In this document: positions 29,782 through 38,863 of the stretch, piece by piece | Layout of the letters: each line of letters begins with the position of its first letter | Numbering within the stretch: position 1 is the first letter of the stretch | Origin: JAEMQF01 sp963850525 | GTDB taxonomy: Bacteria > Pseudomonadota > Gammaproteobacteria > Burkholderiales > Burkholderiaceae_C | Reading direction: 5' to 3' | NCBI GenBank assembly: GCA_963850525.1 | Contig: CAWKLQ010000008.1 | Location: forward strand, 310,001 to 374,000 | Length of the DNA stretch: 64,000 nucleotides | Position numbers and translations under genes: made by a program | The notes under the pieces: generated by a model | What the model saw: only the letters and a program-made list of their open reading frames with translations | Databases searched by the model: none | Told to the model about the DNA's origin: nothing

Positions 29782-31615
29782 ATGCCCAACGCGTTCGACT
29801 TCTCGGCCTCGCCGTTCGACTGCCTGGCCGCAGACGAACAGCGCCTGGTTCGCGACGCGGTGGACATCGCCTACTTCCGCGAAGGCGACGTCCTGCTCGA
29901 ACCCGGCATCGAGCCTGCGCACCTGTTCGTGATCATCAAGGGCCACGTGTCGCAGTTCGACGCGAACGAACTCGTCGCCACCTACGGGCCGAACGACAGC
30001 TTCGACGGCCGCTCGCTCGTCGCCGGCCGCGCCAGCAGCCGCTTCGTCGCCGCCGAGGAAGTGCTGGCCTACCAGCTGGCGAAAGAGGCGGTCCACTCGC
30101 TGATTTCGAGCAACGCGACCTTCGGCGCGTTGCTGTTCTCGGACCTGTCGAACAAGCTCGGGGCGCTGGCCCAGCGCCACAGCCAGCGCGAGATGCAGGC
30201 GCTGACGATGTCGCGAGTGGCGCAGGCGTTTCTGCGCCGGGCGCATGAGGTCGACGGCGCCACCTCGATCGTCGGCGTGGCCACGCTGATGCAGGCGCAG
30301 CACACCAACAGCGTTCTCGTGCGCGACGGCGCGCGCCTGGGCATCTTCACCAACACGGGGCTGCAGCGCGCGGTGATCGATGGCCGGCCGCTGGCCACGC
30401 TGCCGGTGCGCGATCTGGCGACGTTCAAGCTCGTCACCATCGCGCCCGACGCGCCGCTGTTCGACGCGCTCGCGCTGATGATCGAGCATCAGGTGCACCG
30501 CCTCGTCGTTGCCGAAGCGCACGGCGACGGCACGCGCATCGTCGGCCTGCTCGAACAGCTCGACTTGCTGAGCTTCCTGTCGAACCACTCCTACCTGATC
30601 ACGGTGCAGATCGTGCAGGCCAAAGACCTCGATCAGTTGCGCGCCGCCGCCGAGCAGGTGACGCGCCTGGTCGCCCTGCTCTACCGCGGCGGAACGCGGG
30701 TCGCGCAAATCGGCAAACTCGTGCAGGCGCTGAATGCCAAGTTGTTCGAGCGGACCTGGCAGATGATCGCGCCCGCCCGAATTGCTTGCCGACAGTTGCC
30801 TGTTCGTGATGGGCAGCGAAGGCCGCGGCGAACAGCTGCTCAAGACCGACCAGGACAACGGCCTGATCGTGCGCGACGGCTCGAACGTGAGCGCGGCGGC
30901 GATCGAGCAGGCGTGTCAATCCTTCTCCGCCGCGCTGCGCGACTTCGGTTACCCGGAGTGCCCGGGCGGCATCATGCTCAGCAACCCGGCCTGGCGGCGC
31001 AGCGCCACGGAATTCACGCGCAGCGTGCGCAACTGGCTGTTGCGGCCGGACCCGGAAGGCCTGATGGCGCTGGCGATTTTCATCGACGCTCACGCCGTGG
31101 CCGGCGACGCATCGCTGCTTGCCGGCGTGCGCGCCGAAATCGACGCGCTGATCTCCGCGAGCGACGCGCTGCTCGGCCGCTTTGCCGCGGCGATCGACTC
31201 GTTCCCCGACGCATCGGGCGGCTGGTGGAACCGCCTGCTGCTGATCGGCGAGCAGGACTCGCATGTCCTCGACTTGAAGAAGGCCGGCATCTTTCCTGTC
31301 GTGCACGGCGTGCGCAGCCTGGCGCTGCGCGACCATGTGGCGGCGAGCAGCACGGTCGCGCGTCTCGATGCTCTGGTGGGAATGGGCCGGTTGACCGCGG
31401 AGTTTGCGACCGACCTCACCGACAGCCTGCATTTCCTGATGGGCCTGCGGCTCAAGGCCGGTCTGGCCGAGCTCGACACGGGCCGCCCCGTCACCGGCGG
31501 CGTGCGCACCGACAAGCTGAGCAGCCTGGAGCGCGACCTGCTGAAGGACGCGCTCGCCGTGGTGAAGCGATTCAAGACGCTGGTGCGGCATCAGTTCCAC
31601 CTGGAGGCGGCCTGA
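29782..31615 (+). CDS. cNMP-binding/CBS/DUF294 nucleotidyltransferase-like protein (one frameshift)
   Basis: Domain order: a cNMP-like N-terminal domain (VDIAYFREGDVLLEPGIEP), two CBS repeats (ATLMQAQHTNSVLVRDGARL and LATFKLVTIAPDAPLFDALA), then a nucleotidyltransferase fold with SCLFVMGSEGRGEQLLKTDQ and DNGLIVRDG, and a helical substrate-binding C-terminus. It resembles GlnD-type uridylyltransferases by architecture, but the target is unknown. Frame is lost near 30775 by one extra base in a C/G-rich run, between WQMIAP and ELLADS; the intact product would be about 610 aa. A DnaQ-like exonuclease follows 13 bp later; this pair is often seen near actP/acs. Confidence 0.8.
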
Positions 31616-31628
31616 GGCCGGCTGCCCG

Positions 31629-32267
31629 ATGGCGCCGGCCTGGTTCGATTCCCTGCGACGCAGTTGGCTGCTCTATCACCTGGCAGACCCGGAGTTCGCC
31701 TACCTTTACGAACCGGCGCCCGAGGAAGAATGGGTTGCGCTGGACACCGAAACCACGGGCCTAGACGTGCACCGCGACCAGATCGTCTCGATTGGCGCGG
31801 TGAAGATCGCCGGCAACCGGTTGCTGACGAGTCAGCGCCTGGAACTGCTGGTGCGCCCTGAGCGCGCGATGAAAGCTGATGCCGTGCGCGTGCACCGCTT
31901 GCTCGAAGCGGATGTCGCGCAAGGCATGACCCCTGAAGCCGCGATGCGCCGGCTGCTCGCCTTCATCGGCAGCCGCCCGCTCGTCGGCTACTACCTGGAG
32001 TTTGACGTCGCGATGCTGAACCGCGAGATCTGGCCGATGCTCGGCGTGCGCCTGCCGCAGCCGAAGATCGAGGTCTCGGCGATGTACTACGACTTGAAGA
32101 ATCGCCAACTGCCGGCGCATGAACGCGGCGGGACCATTGACCTTCGCTTCGCGACGATGATGAACGACCTCGGGCTGCCGTTGCGCGATGCGCACGACGC
32201 GCTGAACGACGCGGTGATGGCCGGCCTCGCGTTCGTCAAGCTGCGCCACCTGTTGGCGCCGCGCTGA
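31629..32267 (+). CDS. DnaQ-like 3'-5' exonuclease
   Basis: 212 aa, intact DEDDh exonuclease. Exo I is WVALDTETTGLDVHRDQIVS (catalytic D and E), Exo II is RPLVGYYLEFDVAMLNREI, and Exo III is LPLRDAHDALNDAVMAGLAF (H and D). A short N-terminal extension (SLRRSWLLYHLADPEFAYLY) precedes the nuclease domain. It is related to the DNA polymerase III epsilon family but stands alone. It is paired with the DUF294 protein, suggesting a nucleotide-dependent function that has not been established. Confidence 0.85.
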   Translation: MAPAWFDSLRRSWLLYHLADPEFAYLYEPAPEEEWVALDTETTGLDVHRDQIVSIGAVKIAGNRLLTSQRLELLVRPERAMKADAVRVHRLLEADVAQGMTPEAAMRRLLAFIGSRPLVGYYLEFDVAMLNREIWPMLGVRLPQPKIEVSAMYYDLKNRQLPAHERGGTIDLRFATMMNDLGLPLRDAHDALNDAVMAGLAFVKLRHLLAPR

Positions 32268-32589
32268 GACGGCACGCGTTGTCTGGGCGTCTGGGTCTGC
32301 GGTGCACGGCGCCGCCCGGCAGCTTCGCCGGCAGCCCTTCTCCCCCGCGCTGCGCCGCCGCGAGCACTGAGCAGGACTATATTCAGCCTCCACCTGCAGA
32401 GGGCGGGCAACGTGGAGCATGAAAAATGGCAAATCGAGCAAGCGGGTCGTGGACGGCATGGTCGAGCGCGGCTGGGTCCGCGTCATCAACGTGAGTTCAG
32501 TGAACGGCAGCAAGGGCGCGTTCGGCCGCGGGCGGATCCCCTGATCACCCTCGCCTTCGCAATCCAGGAGTTCCTCCAGGAGGTGGTAC
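32268..32589. other. Intergenic region holding a phaB remnant
   Basis: These 322 bp contain no intact gene. From 32402 to 32528 there is a rearranged fragment of phaB, listed separately. The rest shows only short open frames without recognizable content. The last 25 bp (CAGGAGTTCCTCCAGGAGG) contain the ribosome-binding site of the lipoprotein gene. Confidence 0.7.
32402..32528 (+). pseudogene. Internally deleted phaB remnant
   Basis: 32402-32431 resembles the phaB leader and start (GGCGGGCAACGTGGAGCATG against GAGCGGGCAACTTGGAGAATG at 25237), then the sequence jumps to codons matching 25617-25714 of phaB: GTCGT.GACGGCATGGTCGAGCGCGGCTGG and ACGTGAGTTC.GTGAACGGCAGCAAGGGCGCG. About 350 bp of phaB is missing between the two parts, and similarity ends at TTCGGCC. 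No usable reading frame remains. Confidence 0.8.
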
Positions 32590-33636
32590 ATGATCCGGCT
32601 CCTCATCATGATGGCCGCGCTTGCCGCATGCGCCGGCTGCGGAATGCCGACTCTGCGCGAGTCCTTCGAGCAGACTTCAGCCCGATGCATGGCTGCAGTT
32701 CGCGACGACGACCTGCGCAAGGCTCACGCCGACTGTCGATATGCGTCGAGCAACGCCGAGCAATACTCCTCGTTGGGCACCCCCGCGCTGCGGTCGGACC
32801 TGCTGCTTCAGCACGGCAGGGCACTTCGCGCCGCGAATGCGCACTTGCCGAATCTCGATCACCACGTCGTGACCCAGATCGAATCGTCGCTTCGCGAGTC
32901 GCTCAAGCGCGAGGAAGCGGCGACGCCGCGCGATGACCGTCGCGTCGGCCTGCGCCTGATGGAACTCGCCAACTTCTACTGGACGCGAAAGCGATTCGCA
33001 GACGGCCAGCCGTATGCCATCAGGTTGAAGCCGTTGCTCGCGAGTTATTCCGCTGACGAACGAATCGGGATGGCGGCACTGGTGGAATCCTACGAGAAGG
33101 TGCTGGCCGAACGGACGCAGCGCGCAGAAGCCGCTCGCGCAGCCGGTGAGCGGGCCAAGAATGAATTCCTAGCCACGATCGCTGCACGCAGCGCGCGGGA
33201 AAACAAAGCCGTTCCTGCGCGAGTCGAGGACCCCGGTCTCGCCATCGTCTGGTGCGTCAGTCCGATGCCGATCGGCGACAGCGCAGTGGTTTCAGCGATA
33301 GACGTCGAACGCTCGCTGGGCCATCCGGCCGGAATCCTCAGCATCCAGGGCGACCGTGCCTTCATCTGCGAGAACACCGCCGCCGGACAGCGCATCACCG
33401 CCTGGCGCGAATGGGCGTGCCGTGGCCCGGCCACCAGCCGCCTCCAGTTTGCTTCCTGCGTCCTGACTCGTTGGGACGACGGCGTTCCCGAGGCATTCGC
33501 ACCCGGACAGGATGAGGGCAAACTGCTACGTTCGTTTCCGCAGACGATTCGGTCCACCGTCACTGAATCGCAATCCGGCAAGTTGCGTGGCGCGGCTTTG
33601 TTCGAGCCTCCCAAGTGGCAGCCGCGATGGCCGTGA
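32590..33636 (+). CDS. Putative lipoprotein of unknown function
   Basis: 348 aa, intact, preceded by AGGAGG. A type II signal peptide ends in the lipobox LAAC (Cys 14). The N-terminal half is helical (ALRSDLLLQHGRALRAANAH; a predicted coiled coil at about 165-200, EKVLAERTQRAEAARAAGER), suggesting a TPR-like or stalk region. The C-terminal half (LAIVWCVSPMPIGDSAVVSA onward) contains four further cysteines and is likely globular and periplasmic. I recognize no family. It is followed by a signal-bearing cytochrome gene 56 bp downstream. Confidence 0.65.
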   Translation: MIRLLIMMAALAACAGCGMPTLRESFEQTSARCMAAVRDDDLRKAHADCRYASSNAEQYSSLGTPALRSDLLLQHGRALRAANAHLPNLDHHVVTQIESSLRESLKREEAATPRDDRRVGLRLMELANFYWTRKRFADGQPYAIRLKPLLASYSADERIGMAALVESYEKVLAERTQRAEAARAAGERAKNEFLATIAARSARENKAVPARVEDPGLAIVWCVSPMPIGDSAVVSAIDVERSLGHPAGILSIQGDRAFICENTAAGQRITAWREWACRGPATSRLQFASCVLTRWDDGVPEAFAPGQDEGKLLRSFPQTIRSTVTESQSGKLRGAALFEPPKWQPRWP

Positions 33637-33692
33637 TCGGTCGACTCGCGTGCGCGCCTGCTAAAACGAACGCCTTGCTCGGCAGCATCACC

Positions 33693-34631
33693 ATGGCATT
33701 GCGGCACCTGCTGGGGGTTGTCAAGTCCTGCCTGCCCTTCCTGCTGCTGTGTGCGACTGCTCAGGCCCAGCGCGTCACGTACGACGACCTTGCGCCCATC
33801 CTGGCGAGCCGTTGCGTGATGTGCCACGCAGGCGCCGGCGCACCGCTCGAGCTGCGGCTCGATTCGCTCGAAGGCCTGCTCAAGGGCAGCAAGAACGGTC
33901 CGGTCGTCAAGACCGCCGACGCGCAAGGCAGTGAGCTGATCCGCAGACTCAAGGGGCTCAGCCAGCCGCGCATGCCAATGACCGGCCCGCCCTACCTGGC
34001 CGACGCCGAGATCGCGCTCTTCGAGCGTTGGGTCACTGCGGGTCTGGAGCGCGGCAGCGCGGCGAGCGCCGCGCCATCGGCCGCGGCGCCAGCGGCCGCC
34101 GCGCCACCCCGGCGCCCCGCGCCCGGCGAGGCGGTGACGTATGCGCATGTCGCGCCCATCCTGGCCACCCGGTGCACGAAGTGCCATTCGGCGAACGGCC
34201 TGATGGGCGCGCCGCCCGAGGGCTATGTGCTGACGTCGTTCGAAGCGACTCTCGCCGCCACCGACCGCGCCCGGGTCGTCCCCGGCGCCGCAGACGCGAG
34301 CGAACTCGTGCGGCGCATCCGCGGCCAGGCGCGCCCGCGCATGCCGTTTGACGGTCCCCCTTACCTGAGCGACGACGAGGTCGCCCTGATCACGCAGTGG
34401 GTCGCGGGAGGCGCGCGCAGCGCGGACGGCACACGCGCCGCGGTTCCCGCAGGCGCACAGGTTCGCCTGCACGGCACGCTGCGCGGCGCATGGAATCTGG
34501 ATGGCCTGGCGCTGACCGTCACGCCGGCGACGCGAATTCAGGCCAACCCGAATCGAGCCGAATACGTCGAGGTGCGTGGTCAGTTGCGCGAGGACGGCAG
34601 CGTCGTCGCGCAGCGCATCCGCGGTCGTTAG
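33693..34631 (+). CDS. Two-heme c-type cytochrome-like protein with a C-terminal DUF5666-like domain
   Basis: 312 aa from ATG 33693 with a signal peptide (LPFLLLCATAQAQ). Two repeats of the same unit each begin 'VTY..(L/V)APILA.RC..CH': CVMCH and CTKCH are heme-binding motifs, and each repeat ends 'RMP..GPPYL.D.E..L...WV'. This is the planctomycete-type cytochrome c fold seen in proteins with paired PSCyt1-like units. The segments are joined by a Pro/Ala linker (AAPSAAAPAAAAPPRRPAPG). The tail from AQVRLHGTLRGAWNLDGLAL to the end looks like a small beta domain (DUF5666). It would be periplasmic; the electron partner is unknown. Confidence 0.75.
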   Translation: MALRHLLGVVKSCLPFLLLCATAQAQRVTYDDLAPILASRCVMCHAGAGAPLELRLDSLEGLLKGSKNGPVVKTADAQGSELIRRLKGLSQPRMPMTGPPYLADAEIALFERWVTAGLERGSAASAAPSAAAPAAAAPPRRPAPGEAVTYAHVAPILATRCTKCHSANGLMGAPPEGYVLTSFEATLAATDRARVVPGAADASELVRRIRGQARPRMPFDGPPYLSDDEVALITQWVAGGARSADGTRAAVPAGAQVRLHGTLRGAWNLDGLALTVTPATRIQANPNRAEYVEVRGQLREDGSVVAQRIRGR

Positions 34632-34671
34632 CGAATCGGTCCCTTTCGGCGCCAGCCGAATGGAGCCCTGA

Positions 34672-35916
34672 CTAAGCCGGCGCGCCGCCCAGCAGCTTCA
34701 CCATCAACTCGCGCACGCTGCGAATCTCGCGCCCAAACGGCAGCTCGCCGCGCCCGCTGAAGAACAGGCCGTGCTTGACGTCGCCGCGCAGCGCAGCGGC
34801 GAGCTGGTTGTCGATGCAGAACTGGCCCCAGCCGATGAGCCCGTCGCGCAGGCCGCATTGAATCAGGCAGTCGAAGACCTTGGTGCAGCGCTTCTTCGCG
34901 TGCGCCACCTGCTGCAGGCGCGGCAGCGCCTTGAGGTAGTTGAGCAGCCACGGCGTGGCCACCGCGCGCGCCGGCAGGCCGGCGACGCTCGTGAATTCCA
35001 GCTTGTCGGCTTCGCTCGCCTGCGCCAGGACGCGCTTGAATTCGGGGTGCGCGTCGCCCTCCTGCGTCACCGCAAACGGCGTTCCCAACTGCACCGCTGC
35101 GGCACCCAGACCTTGCAGCCTCACGATGTCGGCGAGGCAGCGCACGCCACCCGCGGCGATCAACGGGACCTCGCGCTCGACGCCTGCGGTGCGCAGAAAC
35201 GCGCGCACTTGCGGCAGCACGTTTTCGAAATCAAAGCGCGGGTCGTTCAGGTCGTCGACCTTCGCCGCGCCAAGGTGACCACCGGCAAAACGCGGGTTCT
35301 CGATGACGATCGCGTCGGGCAGGCGCTGCTTGCGCTCCCACTTGCGCACGAGCAGTTGCACGCCGCGCGCATCGGAGAGGATGGGCACGAGCGCCACGCG
35401 CGGGTGCTCGCGCGCCAGATCGGGCAAGTCCAGCGGCAGGCCGGCGCCGACCACGATGGCGTCGATCCCGCACTCGAGCGCAAACGTCACCGACGCGGCG
35501 TACGCGCTGACGGCGCGCATCACGTTCACGGCGAGCATCCCCTGCCCCGCGGCACGCTCGCGCGCGGCGCCGATCTCGCGCGCGAGCGCCTCGAGGTTGA
35601 CCGCGTCGATCGTCGCCTTGGCGTGTTCGCCCACGCCAAGGCCGGAGGTGCGTTCCATCAGATCGGGGTGGTGGCGCCGCAAGTCCACCGAAGCAATCGT
35701 GCCCATGGCGCCGAGTGCCGCGACGCTACCGGCGAGCCGGTTTGCCGACACGCCGATGCCCATGCCGCCCTGCACGATCGGCAGCAGCTTCTTGCCACCC
35801 AAGGTGAGACCGCTCAAGCCGGCGCGCTGCATCAGCGCCAGCAATGCCGCAGCGTCGACGCCTGACGCAGCGGGACTGGCGGGGGTCGAAACGACGGGGT
35901 CGCTGGCAACAAACAT
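34672..35916 (-). CDS. Nitronate monooxygenase family flavoprotein
   Basis: 414 aa from ATG 35916. FMN-binding TIM-barrel signatures are LLPIVQGGMGIGVSANRLAG, AVNVMRAVSAYAASVTFALE, IDAIVVGAGLPLDLPDLARE, PLIAAGGVRCLADIVRLQGL and AAAVQLGTPFAVTQEGDAHP. Members oxidize nitronates or act as related 2-nitropropane dioxygenase-like enzymes; several are enoyl reductases. Cysteines near the C-terminus (KKRCTKVFDCLIQCGLRDG) are a feature of a sub-group. The gene is read in the same direction as the SirB2 and acyl-CoA dehydrogenase genes, 178 bp after the former. Confidence 0.85.
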   Translation of the reverse strand: MFVASDPVVSTPASPAASGVDAAALLALMQRAGLSGLTLGGKKLLPIVQGGMGIGVSANRLAGSVAALGAMGTIASVDLRRHHPDLMERTSGLGVGEHAKATIDAVNLEALAREIGAARERAAGQGMLAVNVMRAVSAYAASVTFALECGIDAIVVGAGLPLDLPDLAREHPRVALVPILSDARGVQLLVRKWERKQRLPDAIVIENPRFAGGHLGAAKVDDLNDPRFDFENVLPQVRAFLRTAGVEREVPLIAAGGVRCLADIVRLQGLGAAAVQLGTPFAVTQEGDAHPEFKRVLAQASEADKLEFTSVAGLPARAVATPWLLNYLKALPRLQQVAHAKKRCTKVFDCLIQCGLRDGLIGWGQFCIDNQLAAALRGDVKHGLFFSGRGELPFGREIRSVRELMVKLLGGAPA

Positions 35917-36094
35917 CGAGGTTGCGGCAAGCGCAAATGCGCCGGGGTGATGGCGGACCGCGCACCTTAGTGTGGGAGAACGTCGCGGGGGTTGACGCGC
36001 ATCAAACGCGGTGCGGGCAGGTGCAGACAAATTCCCAGAGGGCGCGCCGCGCTCGCGCGCGGGTGCGCCGTGCCACGCTTGCACGCGAGCCGCA

Positions 36095-36484
36095 TCAAAG
36101 CCACGCGAGAAGCCCGGCCGGGCTCTTGCCGATCGCCACCGCAACGATCTGGCCGAAGCACAGCACCGCGGCGAGCATCGCCGCGGCGCGCCACTGCCGC
36201 GGCACGCCCGGCCGCAGCGCGAGCATGCCGAAGCCGATGTAAAGCAGCAGCCCGACGATCTTCGCCATCAGCCACGGCACGGCAATCGGGTTCAGCCGCG
36301 CGCTCCACGCCAGGCCGAGGGCCGAGGCGAGCAACAGCGTGTCGACGATGTGCGGCAGCGTGCGCGCCAGCCGGCCGCGTTGCCAGCGGGCCTCCATCAG
36401 GGCCGCGACGCCGCGCGCGACAAAGCCGCCGATCGACAGCACAACGGCACCCTGGTGCACGAGCTTGAGCGCGGCGTAGTCCAT
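36095..36484 (-). CDS. SirB2-family membrane protein
   Basis: 129 aa with four hydrophobic helices and the conserved N-terminus YAALKLVHQGAVVLSIGGF, followed by RTLPHIVDTLLLASALGLAW and PWLMAKIVGLLLYIGFGMLA, a family signature. SirB2 proteins are small inner-membrane proteins of unknown biochemical function. The ATG directly abuts the acyl-CoA dehydrogenase stop (36485), so they are co-transcribed. Confidence 0.85.
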   Translation of the reverse strand: MDYAALKLVHQGAVVLSIGGFVARGVAALMEARWQRGRLARTLPHIVDTLLLASALGLAWSARLNPIAVPWLMAKIVGLLLYIGFGMLALRPGVPRQWRAAAMLAAVLCFGQIVAVAIGKSPAGLLAWL

Positions 36485-37750
36485 TCACCTCGGTGGCTGC
36501 GCGAGCCAACGCCGCAAGTGCAGCGCCGACGCGCCGCGGCGCGCCTTGGCACGCCTGAGCTCGGCGCGCGCAATGCTGCGCAAGTGCACTTCGTCCGGCC
36601 CGTCGAGGATGCGCAAAGCGCGGCCCCAGCTCCACAGGCGCGCCAACGGCGTGTCGGGGCTCAAGCCCATCGCACCGAAGACCTGGATCGCGCGGTCGAG
36701 CACGTGCGTTTGCAGACGCGCCGTGACGAGCTTGATCGCCGCGCTCTCCAGCCGCGCCGCGGCGTTGCCGTCGCGGTCCATGCGCCACGCGGCGTGCAGC
36801 ACGAGCAGGCGCGCCTGGTCGATTTCGACACGCGACCAGGCGATCCAGTCCTGCACGTTCGCGTGGTCGGCGATGCGGGCATTGAATGCGCGCCGCTCGA
36901 GCGCGCGCTCGCACATCAGTTCGAGCGCGAGTTCGCATTGGCCGATGCAACGCATCGCATGGTGCACGCGCCCCGGGCCGAGCCGCGCCTGCGCCATCGA
37001 AAAACCGGCTCCGGCCGCGCCCAGCAAGTGGTCCGCCGGCACGCGCACGTCGCGAAACACGATTTCGCAGTGCCCGTCCAGCGCTTGGTGGTCGAGCATG
37101 GGAATGTTGCGCTCCACCACGACGCCGGGCGTGTCCAGGGGGAGCAGCACGATCGAATGGTGTTGGTGCGAATCGTCGGCGGCGGCTGCGGAGTCGACGC
37201 CCATCAAGACGATCAGCTCGCAGTTCGGATGCGCCGCGCCGGTGATGAACCACTTGCGGCCATTGATGACGAGCGTTTCGCCCTCGCGCGCGATTCGCGT
37301 CTGCAGTTGCGTCGGGTCGCTCGACGCCACGTCGGGCTCGCTCATCGCAAAGCACGAGCGCAGCGTGCCGCGCAGCAGCGGGTCCAGCCAGCGCTGCGCT
37401 TGGCGCCTGTCGGCAAAGAGTTGCAGCAGTTCGATGTTGCCGCTGTCCGGCGCGCTGCAGTTGAAGACCTCGGCGGCCCACGGCACGCGCCCCATCGTCT
37501 CGGCGAGCGGCGCGTAGTCGAGGTGGGTCAGGCGCGTTCCCGGCTGATCGTCGCGCAAGGCCGGCAGGAACAGGTTCCACAGACCGAGCGCCTGGGCGCG
37601 CTCCTTCAAGGGCTCGATCACGTCGAGCGGGTAGACGTCGGCGTCGGCGTAGCGGTGCCAATCGGGCAACGAGGGCAGCACTAGGTCGTCCATGAAGCGC
37701 TGCAATTGGGTTTGCAGCTGGGCAGCGCGGGCAGAAGGCTCGAAGTCCAT
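36485..37750 (-). CDS. Acyl-CoA dehydrogenase, ACAD10/11-like
   Basis: 421 aa, intact. FAD/substrate segments: CFAMSEPDVASSDPTQLQTR, INGRKWFITGAAHPNCELIV, FRDVRVPADHLLGAAGAGFS and the C-terminal VFGAMGLSPDTPLARLWSWG, RALRILDGPDEVHLRSIARA. The last motif (DGPDEVH) is typical of the ACAD11 subgroup, with the catalytic residue in this region. It may act in degradation of benzoate-derived or other branched acyl-CoAs. An FNR-type box lies 61 bp before the start, suggesting anaerobic expression with the adjacent nirE. Confidence 0.88.
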   Translation of the reverse strand: MDFEPSARAAQLQTQLQRFMDDLVLPSLPDWHRYADADVYPLDVIEPLKERAQALGLWNLFLPALRDDQPGTRLTHLDYAPLAETMGRVPWAAEVFNCSAPDSGNIELLQLFADRRQAQRWLDPLLRGTLRSCFAMSEPDVASSDPTQLQTRIAREGETLVINGRKWFITGAAHPNCELIVLMGVDSAAAADDSHQHHSIVLLPLDTPGVVVERNIPMLDHQALDGHCEIVFRDVRVPADHLLGAAGAGFSMAQARLGPGRVHHAMRCIGQCELALELMCERALERRAFNARIADHANVQDWIAWSRVEIDQARLLVLHAAWRMDRDGNAAARLESAAIKLVTARLQTHVLDRAIQVFGAMGLSPDTPLARLWSWGRALRILDGPDEVHLRSIARAELRRAKARRGASALHLRRWLAQPPR

Positions 37751-37810
37751 GAGGGCGATGCCGATTCTGGGCGCATCGGATCGGCGTGCGCGCGCACGCG
37801 CCCGCGTCGC

Positions 37811-37824
37811 TTGATGTCGATCAA
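37811..37824. promoter_or_regulatory. Perfect FNR/Dnr-type box upstream of the acyl-CoA dehydrogenase
   Basis: TTGATGTCGATCAA is a perfect TTGAT-N4-ATCAA palindrome, directly downstream of the nirE stop and 61 bp upstream of the acyl-CoA dehydrogenase start (both minus strand). The distance is suitable for activation near -41.5. Confidence 0.75.
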
Positions 37825-37825
37825 T

Positions 37826-38668
37826 TCAAGCCACGGCGACGAGCGCTGCAGGGCCCACCCTCCTCAGCCCTTGGGCGGGGACGGCCGCGCCCAGTTGCGG
37901 CTGAAGGCCAACGACACCGCCAATCACGATCAGCGCAGGCGACTTGACGCCGTGCGACAGGGCCAGCGCCGGCAGCGTCTGCACACTGCCCGCGAGCGTG
38001 CGTTGTGTCGGCAAGGTCGCGCGTTCGATCAGCGCCGCCGGCGTGTCCGGCGCCAGCCCGTGGCGCATGAGTTCTGCGCAAATCGTCGGCAGCGCGCTGA
38101 GGCCCATGTAGATCACCACGGTCTGGTGCGGCCTGGCGAGCATCGCCCAGTCCAGGCTCGTGCCGGGCTGCGCGCCGTCGCAGCGCGGATGCCCGGTCAC
38201 GAACACCAGCGTATCGGCGTGGTCGCGGTGCGTCAAAGGGATGCCTGCGCACGCCGCCGCACCCTGCGCCGCGCTGATGCCGGGAATCACTTCGAACGGT
38301 ATGCCGTGCGCCGCCAGCGCCTGTGCCTCTTCGCCGCCGCGGCCGAAGATGAACGGGTCGCCACCTTTGAGGCGCAACACCGGCGTGCCGGCGCGCGCCA
38401 GGCTCACCATCAGGTCAATGATGGCGTCCTGCGAGAGCGCGTGCCGGCCGGCCTGCTTGCCGACGTAGATGCGCGCTGCACGTCGCGGCACCCGTTCGAG
38501 CACCTCCTTGCCGACGAGGTGGTCGTAGAGCACGAGGCGCGCCGCGCGCAATGCCTTGGCCGCCTTGAGCGTCAGCAGTTCGGGGTCGCCAGGCCCGGCG
38601 CCGACGAGCGTGACGCGCGCCGCGATCCCGCCGGGGTTGCACTCGGGCAGTTCATTGAGCAGGCGCAT
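37826..38668 (-). CDS. nirE: Uroporphyrinogen-III C-methyltransferase for heme d1
   Basis: 280 aa, intact SUMT enzyme. VTLVGAGPGDPELLTLKAAK is the N-terminal signature; RLKGGDPFIFGRGGEEAQAL and GIPFEVIPGISAAQGAAACA, then GIPLTHRDHADTLVFVTGHP, are all invariant in CobA/NirE. It makes precorrin-2, the first step of heme d1 synthesis, which begins from the same precursor as siroheme. The symbol nirE is used because it stands divergent from nirS and the remaining d1 genes; there is no siroheme synthase nearby. An FNR-type box lies in the shared promoter region. Confidence 0.9.
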   Translation of the reverse strand: MRLLNELPECNPGGIAARVTLVGAGPGDPELLTLKAAKALRAARLVLYDHLVGKEVLERVPRRAARIYVGKQAGRHALSQDAIIDLMVSLARAGTPVLRLKGGDPFIFGRGGEEAQALAAHGIPFEVIPGISAAQGAAACAGIPLTHRDHADTLVFVTGHPRCDGAQPGTSLDWAMLARPHQTVVIYMGLSALPTICAELMRHGLAPDTPAALIERATLPTQRTLAGSVQTLPALALSHGVKSPALIVIGGVVGLQPQLGAAVPAQGLRRVGPAALVAVA

Positions 38669-38728
38669 GCCTTGCCTCCTTCGTCATCAGCATGCTGCGA
38701 TTGTGAAAACTTTGCATCGCGCATGGCC

Positions 38729-38742
38729 TTGATCCAGTTCAA
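38729..38742. promoter_or_regulatory. FNR/Dnr-type box between nirE and nirS
   Basis: TTGATCCAGTTCAA matches TTGAT-N4-ATCAA with one change (TTCAA). It lies 61 bp before nirE and 122 bp before the nirS start, in the expected place for nitrite- or NO-responsive Dnr control of the whole nir cluster. Confidence 0.7.
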
Positions 38743-38863
38743 GGCCAGCGCGCGCGCGCAGATCGACGATTGCGCGGTTCGCACTCGAGCCCCGCTGCAG
38801 ACCTGCGGGCTCGACGGCCCGGATCGACATCAACCACGCGTCTTGAACGACGGAGAACAGCAC

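Noticed and set aside
28480..31764. A 1094-codon open frame on the plus strand crossing the MFS and DUF294 genes
   Set aside because: Its first part is antisense to a transporter with clear family motifs and its composition (Gln/Arg/Ala-rich) is typical of a shadow frame in GC-rich DNA; only its part from 29782 is the real gene.
32412..32936. Open frame that starts in the phaB remnant and continues into the lipoprotein gene
   Set aside because: The start lies in decayed phaB sequence and the continuation is out of frame with the lipoprotein, which has its own ribosome-binding site and lipobox.
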